Assembly (NCBI RefSeq): GCF_964204645.1
Contig: NC_134030.1
Coordinates: 6,756,278-6,820,277, forward strand
Origin: Tubulanus polymorphus
Lineage: Eukaryota; Nemertea; Palaeonemertea; Tubulaniformes; Tubulanidae
Direction of reading: 5' to 3'
Length of the DNA: 64,000 bases
Below are positions 23,541 through 34,600 of the stretch, piece by piece. Numbering within the stretch: position 1 is the stretch's first letter; every line of letters starts with the position of its first letter. The notes beneath the pieces were generated by a model. The model saw only the letters and a list, made by a program, of their open reading frames with translations. It was not told where the DNA came from and did not search any database. Both the position numbers and the translations under genes were made by a program.

Positions 23541-26500
23541 TCTTACGACTATCTTTCTTCTGGCCGACGTCACTTCCGCCGTAAACACTGCAAAAAGCGG
23601 TACCTGAAAATATCATACGAGAAAATCACAGATATATGCGATCAGCTACGATCTCACTTTGATGGTTTCGACGAGACAATACTCGCAACTGGTGGTAAAG
23701 TTGGAACTGATCAATGCAGCAAAAAACAAGGAAACGAACTTTTAAACGCATGGATAATCCTCACGTCAAACACCTCATATAATCCTATTATTCTATTCTT
23801 TACATCTAAAACTGCTCCACAAAATGCTGGATTGGAAAGTAATCAGTCCTAATGACTGAACGCGAATCGTTTGACATTTAAACCGTCCATAGCAAAGCTG
23901 GATTTCTATTGGAAACGCACAGTTTCCCTCACTAATACAATTTGTCGCGAAAGTCAAATTGATCGACTACACATCCTTAATGAATAGCTGTTGATTAGCT
24001 ACGATATTTACCTTCCATCGTCAGATAATTAATGACTTCCAATAAATATTCATTCATCAGTCATTTTACAGGAAATTACACGAAATTACGGATTCATTCA
24101 AAATATGCATCTACGTGTAAAAAGACGAATTATGAACCCACTTTCGAAGTTGGTGTTATTTTTCGCTTGGGTTAACAGGTTCTTTTACACCATATTGATG
24201 AGGTAGGGTTCCTAAATTGCATCGAAGATCACCTACGTACCATATTGTCACATTGGAAGGTCTTGAAGTTGCGGGGTTAGAAGGTACATTCAACAGCACT
24301 GTTTGAGAAGGGCCGAACTGTAACTCTATGTCGGGAAACTAACTCCTGATGGTTTTGTACATTGAGAAGGGGAGATGAAGAAAAATAAGTTTAAAATAAT
24401 GTCATCAGCTAACGCTTGACGCAGAACAAATGGAATCGGACTGACATTACCTGAATTGATCTATAGGTTACTAAAAGCTACATTATGAAATTTATACAAA
24501 GTGCGTGGTAGCGATTTCAACGTTTGTTTATTAAAAAGTTGTTGTTGTGAGGTAAGTTTGACTTAATAGTTACGATGGATTCATTTTCAATGATCTAACC
24601 CATTTCACATTGTACGTTAGGCAGTCCACGGTGTCCTGTATCCCGGATGTCACATCTCTTACGAACTGTTAAGCGTGTACGTGTTGTGTGAAAAAAATCC
24701 TTTCGGTAAATCAGGCAATTTGTCACTTTCAGAAACAAATCGCCCATTTAGGCCACAACGTGTTCCACGCTATCAATCAATTGATAATCTACGTTTGATA
24801 CACCTGAAACTAAAATCTGCGTACGTGGACGGAAGAAGCTTATTTTATAAGCTTCGTAAAGGATGAAACCAGTTATTTGTAGAAACTTTTGTACCACATC
24901 GAACAATTTCGGAAATGATATCATTTCCGGTCCTAACTGCACACACCAAATGCCATGCCGTGGCATTCCCGTGCGAATTCGCTCTGACGAAGCTTATTAG
25001 TTCGTGATTCGGTTTTATTTCCGTCCCAATCATTATATCCGATTAAGGGTCATTAGCCCCCACGTGACCAGTGTGCACCTCGAATATAAATCTAACGTCA
25101 AATTCATCGTGGAAATTGTTTGTTTGAAATCTGCGGATTTGACATTTAAACGACCACTGGTAAAATTGCCTGCAGGAAGACAGTGCGTAAAATTGATGCT
25201 GCATTTAGTTCGATTTGATTTCTCGATTACAACTTGATCAGTTTACGCAAGAATATTTCGGTATCAAAATGAAGCCTAAACTCTGAACCGAATCATCTAT
25301 TCTGATATTACCGGGACATATTCATAATTTCAAACAGGAGACTTTACCGCACGATCTCAATGTGTGAGTTCCGAAATTAACCAGCGTGAACAATCAGCCC
25401 GATATCTTCGTGAGGCTCGAAAGAACCACGTATCTCAATGGATTTATTATGGATGGATTAATTTTTGTCAGAACGCGCGATATTTTTCTTTATTCAATTA
25501 GTGCGAAAAGTTATCTTCCTTTTTGAAGAGCTTATCTGCTTTATCAGAACCGACGGATCAAATGGAGACTTGATTAATTATATTTCAAAACGCCGCGGAC
25601 GACATTCTCAACAAATAAATAGCGTGAGGTTGGATGTCGGCGAAATTCTTTCGTTTGCATTTTAGATCATTTTCTCAGTCGATTCGAATCTCGTCTTTTA
25701 ATTTTCCGCGTTATACTTTCCGTTCTAAACCAGCTTATATTTGACCGGAAGCTGTTCGATTTATCAAACCTTCCCTATTAGTACAATAAGAAGTTGGTAA
25801 CTATACATTATGCATAAAATGTCCATCAGGTATAGATCCTTTGCGCTGCATTTTGCGAGACGACGGCTACGTCCTAAAATTAATGCGTATCTTGAAATAA
25901 AGATCGGGATGCTCGATTAGTACGGTGACTGAATACCTCGTCTTGAATACCGTTTGTCTATTCAAGTAGTAACTTATTCCATTTTCCGTTTTGTTGTAGT
26001 AAGTTATCATTTGATTATTTTTCAACAGATTTCAACCGACATAATATGGAGAACCCCAACTGCCCGTCTGTCGTCAATGAATCATGACATCGTGTTATGT
26101 TCTTTGACAATAAAGTGAAACCATTCATGTAATAAACATTTCTAAATAGGCCCAGCGCTGAGCTCAGTTTTCTTATGCAGAATGGAAGCATCGCGATTAA
26201 AGGTATCGCGCCCTTCTCCAAAATCAACAACGGCTTCAAGCAATGTCTATACAAAAAATCAAAGACCAAACGTGAATCCGTTGACGTCTTTTCGAGAACA
26301 TTGTAAATGATTAGCTAAACAATATGATTGACACTTTGAACTGAGACTTGCTGTTATTCATATTCGGAGATCAGTCACTGTAATGAATCGTGTTAACAGG
26401 TGGAGGCAAAATGAAAACATTGCAGTGAAACACGATCTAATTAATTGAGAAGGTTCCACAATTTGCAACTTCATCGAACATTTTATAATCGTTAATCAAC

Positions 26501-28669
26501 ACAATAAGAAATGAAAGCTTAAGCTGTCGATATGAAGAAACTATGAATTTATATTCTTTATGGTTTTTTTCAGTTTCGTGTTTAATAAAAGTTACACCCG
26601 GAAACATCATTCAGTATATTATTATCTATTATGAGCCGAATTGCGTTGTGAATTTCAATGTTATAAGAGTTTTTGTGCAGAAATCATCTAATATCACCTA
26701 TATAAAGGCTCATAAAGCTAGGACCTATGAAAAGGTATAATTTCACTTAAAGTATCATGATAAACATTAACGCAATATGCGTCTAAATGTATTACAAAAT
26801 CGACGTCAACAAAGATAATAATAAACCACTCAAATTATCAAAACTTCCGATGTGCGATTTCATTTCGATAATAGCATAAACAGGCTAAATAAGGAAGTGA
26901 TGTAGGATGAATCCGAGCAAGCGAAATTCATATGATTTCAAAAATATTTCCGGTCTCTACAAATTGTCACGAACGTAATGTCGACATCTCGGAATATGAC
27001 GCGGGTACGGGTATTCACGTTTCCGCACATATTATGATCCTAGTAAGTAAAATGAACTTTCTAAACGTTGTTCTATACGGTACAATGACAATAGATACGT
27101 AAAGTTATACATGTAGTATAAAGCTAGGTTTAAGTAAAAGCGAGGTTCAATCTACACTGAAAGGTGTTGTGAAATTGCAATTGAAAATACAGTAATCGGT
27201 CAAAAGAATATTCAATGTTCAGAAAGAACTAAATCGATTAAAAGCGATTAACAAATATCACTTTTACCAAGAAGACACACATAAAAACAGTGACAGATTT
27301 ACTTACCTGGTCTGATCTTCAATCTCGTGTCTGTTTTTCATCTGATAGTAGCAGTTACAGTCTGACACTGTAATTGCATGACGTATCTCATCCCGTGTCA
27401 TACGTCACACACGTCTGCGTGGACCGGGGGAACCTCGATTCGCTCTATGATATTTCTGTCTTCAATGATATTTTATTCATAGAATGAACTAAACGTATAA
27501 ATGTTTGTATTCGATAAAATGTCTTTTTCTGACTGAATTATGCAATTGCTGCATATATGATGAATGGCTGATTTATTCACGAGTTTATTACGAGAGCAAA
27601 TGAGCAAATGCCAATGTCAATGTCTTGGGATTCACTTCAAACAAAAAAAATTTGTGTGGGATTTTGCGGGATTGAGTACTAATTGGTTACTGATTAGTTT
27701 TATAGTCCCCTATTACATAAACCTAATCGGAAGTTGCTACATATATTCCTTAAGAAAAACTGTCTGTATCTGTCTGTATCCATTCGAAAACTTGTAAAAC
27801 GAAATGATTTAGGAGTTTCGTAGTAATTCAATTGTGTATCATATCAGATGTTCAACTCTGATAGATTCTTTCTTCTACACTGTCTACAGTGGTGAATCCA
27901 TTTCATACCAGGGGAAATCGGTATGAGGTGGAAGTTCTCGGTTTTACCACCTACCACCTACCTACCATCGACGCGCTGAGAGGCTTCGGAATTGAGGGCT
28001 AAATTTATCCGACTAGTCATCGTAAGCGGAGGAAAGATTACCTGGCGCATATTAGGCAAGAAAAGAGCTAGAATGTTATACGAGAGATAGAGAGGGTAAA
28101 GCTGGGATACTTCGTATATGCATGAGTTCCACTATACGTACCCGTACTTAATCGAATCGCCAATTCTATTCCGAGAACGAATTTACACTTAAACTTCGTC
28201 ATTGTGTAGAAATAATTAATGATTAAGTTTAACACAATTCAAACCAAAACAAATGAACACCACCGATATTTTTCTATGCCTTTACGTGACTTATAGCTCT
28301 GGGGACGGCTGAATTTGTTCATAATGATGAGAAGTATAATGAAAAAAATAATGATAGTAGTTATATGAGTAGTTATAAGTTCTCTACGATTTCATAAATA
28401 CGCTCGGAAAACGAATTACCCGCCAATGGCCTCGATCAATCACGTCTGGCGATATTTAATTGTGGTTTATGTACGAGGGTGGGATACCGGGAGGGGCAGA
28501 TCTGTATATTTCTAACCATCATCATCATTAACATTATTCAATTCCACTCGGCCGAACATAAACCACAGCTGCAGAAGGAAGAAAGCCGTGAACATTTCAT
28601 CAGATTCATTCCCGACATTCACATATTCACCTTTTATCATCATTATCCAATCTACATTATTCATCAAAA
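23541..28669. other. Upstream region of the rhodopsin-type GPCR and calponin promoter side
   Basis: 5.1 kb between two divergent genes with no recognisable coding exon. It contains a strong minus-strand donor site with an apparent non-coding exon at about 27307..27420. Two perfect or near-perfect palindromes lie at 24835..24855 and 24910..24929. Open frames of 60 to 84 codons show no family features. Confidence 0.55.
27307..27420 (-). promoter_or_regulatory. Probable 5' UTR exon and promoter of the rhodopsin-type GPCR
   Basis: A consensus donor on the minus strand (GACCAG/GTAAGT, junction at 27307) ends a non-coding exon that could splice to the acceptor at 23605, upstream of the receptor start codon. 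The exon and its upstream side contain two cAMP-response-element cores, TGACGT at 27379..27384 and ACGTCA at 27402..27407. The transcription start is not visible and the upper limit given is a guess. Confidence 0.4.
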
Positions 28670-31600
28670 ATGTCCAACCGAACTATGAACTATGGCATGG
28701 ACAGTGCTTTACATAAACGAGTGAGTATTTTTTCAACGCACGTAGTATAGTAGTTCATTCATTCAAAGTTTAGTAGATTTATACTACATATTTACACGAG
28801 TATCGTTTCAATCACCTGCATGATCGACTTGGAGCGCGTCAAAAAATAGATCGCCATAGAAATCAGACGCTCGTATACAGCTCTAGATTAGATATGCTCG
28901 AGTTTTTATTTTGTTTTCGTAGACACGATGATAACAAAAAAACGACCATCGCTTTTATTTATTCTTAGGCGCAAAACTTTTAGTAATGTTAAAAAGAAAC
29001 TTCGCCGGCGTTTAGAACGTTCTGGTCTTGTTCTTCGAAGTTGCTCAACCCATCGCTTAGTTTTTCAAATAATGTATTTCTCTCTCAAGGCCAAACGTTT
29101 CTGGCGAGAACCCCCGACATTTTTGCGTGGCAGGTCTACTTTATATCTTTCTAGAAACAACGCGGGAATGAATTCCTCGAGTAGCAGTATAAGTCTTGAA
29201 TGTTCCATCCCCGAGATGCAAACAATAGCAGACAATTCTAATGAAAAACAAAACCCTGTATATCTTCGGAACTCATTCGATATTCTTCATCGGGTAAAGT
29301 CTTTGGTTAGATTTAAAAAAACTTTTACGATTTTGCAATCGTCGCTTTATAATTTACTCTTATGATATTGATATAGTACATGTACGTAGCTTGTCAAAGT
29401 GAAGTTTAGCTAAGCGACCGCGGAACAGCCTCCAGGGATTAGAATTGAGTATATATCCGCCAGTAAAAATAATCGCCCAACATTTCCCTGCATGGAAAAG
29501 GGTCTGGGTAGATATCGAACTTTAGGTGATGTGGAAGGTATGAAAGAATTCTCATTTAACGGAAAAAAGGATGAATCAGCAGATAAATATATCGCTACAA
29601 GACAGGTATAGCAAATGTATTCCTAATCAAACTAACTGGCTTGAATTCTCTTGAATTTGAATTTTCTCTCGTAAAAAAACAACAAAAGCTACGAGAAAAT
29701 TGTATAGTGATATTATCCTAGTGGTATAACTTTACCGCCGGGATCCGCTGGAGATAGTAGAAACAAATGAAAATCACTTCGAGTTGGCAATAGTTTACAG
29801 CAGTTTATTGGCAGTCAATTGCCATCTCATAAAGTGAGCTTTTACGTATTCCGTACATAATCCTTGGAAGCTTCTGATGATATCGATGTTCCTACATATG
29901 CAAACCTTGCATCCCCCGTCTTAGCCTCAAACCGCAACTCTTACCCAACCGAGAACCAAGAGAAGATGAAAGATAAAAAAACAAAACCCTTGTCAAAACA
30001 TACCTATAGCACATTTATTGCTATGCTTGAAATACGTTCGGTTATCTATATTGAAACGTCAGCTTATCCGCATAACCTACGTATCGTTATTTTTCATGAA
30101 AAATGTCATTCGGCCATTGAAATACTATTAGGACATGGCACATGTAAATGGACTACACGGCAAGGTTAGTTAAAATTCTGTACGCTTTTTTTGTAGTTTC
30201 AACGGTTTTGATGTTTAAACGACAAACCCATTGTCCTGGAGTACATAACAAACTTAATTTCATGTTTTTAATATCGAATCACGCATTTTGTCAAACCCGT
30301 GTACGTTCTTACGTCTCAATGTATAAATACACCCGCATAACTTGATGATTTCGATACACGTAAGTGTTAAGCAGCTAATATGTTTTCCAGTACTATACCT
30401 ACAGATTCTACACGCACCCGACGTTCTCGAACTTATTTTAGGCTTAACTTTGTATGCTGTACAAAAAAAACGGAAGTAGATATAATAATTGATAAGTGAC
30501 ATGGGGGAACAGTTTTGTTGGCGAAAAAAAGATGATTTAAAATCAAAAGTAATTTAATAGTTCTAATAACACCAAAATTTATTGGCTGTTATCTAACATG
30601 GGAAGGTCGTGGACCATTCATACATTTTATGCTGCAGAGAAACATCATTCATAACAAAGTTTCTCTAAAATGCGGCGTAATATTGTGACCGATCGTACGA
30701 AAATATTCAAATCAAGCTAAACATACCTATGCATAATTCATCGTTATAACATACGTTAACAAGAGGTAGAAACCAGCAACATTATTTCAGGTGTAAAAAT
30801 ACAGGTAACATCAAGTACTTAAGAATTCCTGGAAACATTCCAGACATTATCTGCATCTTTATGAACTATTCAACTATGCTTAACAATTATTGTGCTAACC
30901 GAGAATATCTCTACATAAATAGGCGGTTTCAGCGTGATATATTTAGATTCCACAGGATTCTCCAGAATTGCAATGATTTTGTTACTTTCATTCAAATTAT
31001 TCTGCGATGAAATGTGGATCCATGGATCCATGCTAGCCAATTTAACTTTTCGAATCCAATACACACGGTAAAGTGCGCCTCACTAGACTTCAGAGAAACA
31101 TGTTTCGCAGAACTGGAACCTTGATTCGCGAAACTTGTTTCGCTGTTTCACCAGAATAGCATTCTCTTGTGTCGCTTCTTTTGCTCGCTTTTTTCGATGC
31201 CGTGTGTATTAGGCTTTAAGCTTATAGCTAATTAACTATTAGTCAATAGACGAAGAGCTGATGATTAGGTTAGTCCGTCCGATGATACTACACTCCATTC
31301 AAGAAATTAGCGCGTTTTATCAAACCGCCGTCTTTGACTTGTGTAAAAACATCGATTACTATTTCAACTGAAGCGTCTATTAATCACATCTATAAGTAAC
31401 GAATGTTTATACACCAGGTGTGTAACAATTCTACTCTCGCAGGAATTTCTCTGTTTGGTCTGGAAATCTGAACGCAACTGTCGGTTTAGTTGAAATTATC
31501 AACATAGCTTTACCTCCTCCATCCTTCCAAAGTTCACGCCGTAGAAACCTATAAATCGTCCGAGAGATCATGCGCCCCGAAATCCTTATTTGTTTCAGGG

Positions 31601-34600
31601 TGGTTCCCCCTGGGTAACGCAAGCTACGTACAAAAGACACCCGCTGTCAACTGCGCTATTTTTTTTCTGGCTAAGACACGTTGGCCAAATATTTCAAAAT
31701 CACAATTGAGTTTTGGAAGAAATATCACGAGACGCTGAATAGAAGTTTCCCGAGCGATTTATTCTCGGATTTTTGAGAGATACAAATTTATTGCCTGCGA
31801 TATGTCTATTTTACCAAATCCAATAACTTGTGGAGAAAAATATTGAGAAAAAATGTTATGCAACACAAAACTTTTAAAACAAGATATTTGGCCAATCAGA
31901 TGACGATCCGTCAGTAACGAGATAGGGGCTCTCTCTATCTCCTGATGCGCAATGCATCATGTCGAGGGCACCTTGCTGTTAGTGTAGGTGGCTATATTTA
32001 TCTATAGAGCGGTGAAGTAGAGTTTGTCCGAGGTTGTTTTCAGTCTCAGTTTGTTCTCACTGCAAGGATACGTACGTGTCTTTTACCTTCTCGGCTGTTC
32101 GGATTTAAACATTTGAAAAATGTCGACGCACGCAGCTAATTCTGCTGTAAGTCTACGTATATTAGAAAACATATCGACTATTAATCTATATTTTTGATAA
32201 TTGAATAAATAGTTAGCATTTTCATTTGAAGGATAAATACCGGCTGTAGATTGAAAATTGTCAATCGGATTTACTTTTTTAACTCAAAATTCAGATCTAT
32301 GTTTATTCGGAATTTATCCTTCACGACTAAATAGTCTACAAACTGTAGTTTCGCTACTAACTATGATTTCTGTGCATAACTCTATTACTAACCGCTTCTT
32401 TTTATATGATAATTTTAACATAGCATTGATAAATAGATGTTAACATATGATGCTTTTAGTCGTAGACAAACGTGGAGATACAAAATTACGTAATGTTACT
32501 GGATAACGTTACTGGATATTTTCTGCCTGCAAAAATCTCATCGAAAAAAAGTATACCGGGGACTACTGTAGTTTTAGATAATGAGTGAAATTATGATGCT
32601 AATTTCTTTCGATCTCTTACACGTACGGGAACGTAACTTAAATAACATAATACGAAAATGAAATATAAGATATAAGTCAGAAGTAAATGTGGAGATATAA
32701 TTTTTAATGCGCTTATCTAAGAATTGATGCACTTGCATTGAAAATAAGTAAGCTGTAACTCGAATCGGGCAACGACAATCGCATGCAATGCGGTGAAAAT
32801 AAAAAATTTGATTCATCGTGTCGTCTACATTATAACACCTTACACGAACCTTCCGCTCATGTTGTTCGGAAAATGTGTGTACTTGTTAAAATGTGTAGCA
32901 AAACTTAGAAAATGTATACACGGCGGGAAAACATTTCTGTCTGGGGGAAAACAGCAGCATTCACGTCTTAGCAGAGGAATTCCACCCAATATTTTCTTGT
33001 AGACGATGCAGCAATCCTGCGGCAATATCGACTCTAATTTTAGCTGTCTATTTAATAGGAAATGGCGTTCATACCTTTACGAAACTTAAAACATTTGCGT
33101 AGGCCTGATTGAGCGTGGAATGCGCAGTGTCTGCTGCTGTACTGTGGGGATAGATACAGGCTGTAAAAATGTAAAATTCGAGATAAGATAAAGGATATGA
33201 AATACAGCTCGGTCGCAATCGTATCAACATTACAATTCTAAAGAAAAAATCAAAATTTGTACCTGAGTATCGAATCAAAAGGTTTAAACAGATTCTTTTA
33301 CGAGGAAGTAATTTTGCTGCGCTATATTGATGAACTACGTAATATCAAAAATACAAAAAAATACATCTTTATGCATTTTTGGTAATATATATATTATGTA
33401 TCTGGGTTCAATTTCTTGAGCATCGGCCAGTTAAAGTTAAACTTTATACTATAGATCTATTACCTGAGACTATCGATTAGCCCAATTATTCAGCATTACT
33501 GTAAGAAATGCATTTATGGAAGGGCACCTGTCATTTAAGGAAAGAACTTCAATCCATCGGACTTAAATCATTATGTTGAAAAAGGCGAGAAATTTTTATG
33601 ACGTCATGTAAAAGCATAAAGTAAAGAAACCGAATCAATGTTTTTTTATTCGCGTGGTTGTATATTTTTATATTTCAAGATAGGCGTATGCATGCTTATT
33701 AATGGTAACGCAATGGAGCGTTAGCAAGGAGATTCGCAAAGGGAACACACGCGCGCGAATAACCATCAGACGAAAACCCGGTGATGTACTCCGAAACAAA
33801 TATTTATAATCAGCGAGAAAGGAACAACGTTTTCACGATCTAGAAGCGAAGGAAGGTGCCCCTCTTTATCACATAGATCGGGTTGGGGCTATTGCAAGAT
33901 CTACACATAACGAGAGCACGCCTGCGATATAGAAATACTTTTTACAAATAGTTTATTAAGGAATAAATTGAGAACAATATTATTCGGCGCCGAGCGACGT
34001 GAAATAAAACTTGGAAGCGCGGAATAGTTCTAAGGCAGGATATCAGGTGTCGGCAGAACCACAGTTCTATTCTATTTTCGGAGACATATATACACAGACT
34101 ATCTATACCTGGGAGAACTCTGCAGCGATGTTGAGATCATCGCGTAGATGATGGAAAAACATATCTCGTTATGTAGTGCGTGAGTGTAGTATATGCATAT
34201 AATATCATTTTAAAACGCTTGTAAACTTGCAGGATTTAAGCAAAGATAAAAAATGGTGGACATCCATCAAGTACTCAAGGATCGCATGTTCTACGTAAGT
34301 AAAGGCCGTCGTTTTGTCGTGATGCAGTGAGTTTCTTGTCGTTCAGTGTTTTCAGTGTGGACCCTGTGGTGAATTTTCTCTTTCACGCCTCCTCATAGGC
34401 TAGCGCTAATCACACGTGACCACCTTATAAACAAACTCTAAATATAGTAACTCGAAATATTTCCTCTTCCTCGAAACAATATTTGTGTTTATGTTATGTG
34501 CTCTGTGGGAAACGTATAGACCGGTATTTTATCAGGTGCTTCCTTTTACATCGACGACAACGAACTCTTCCGTAGTGTCTTTCTCTTGTAGAACTTAAGA

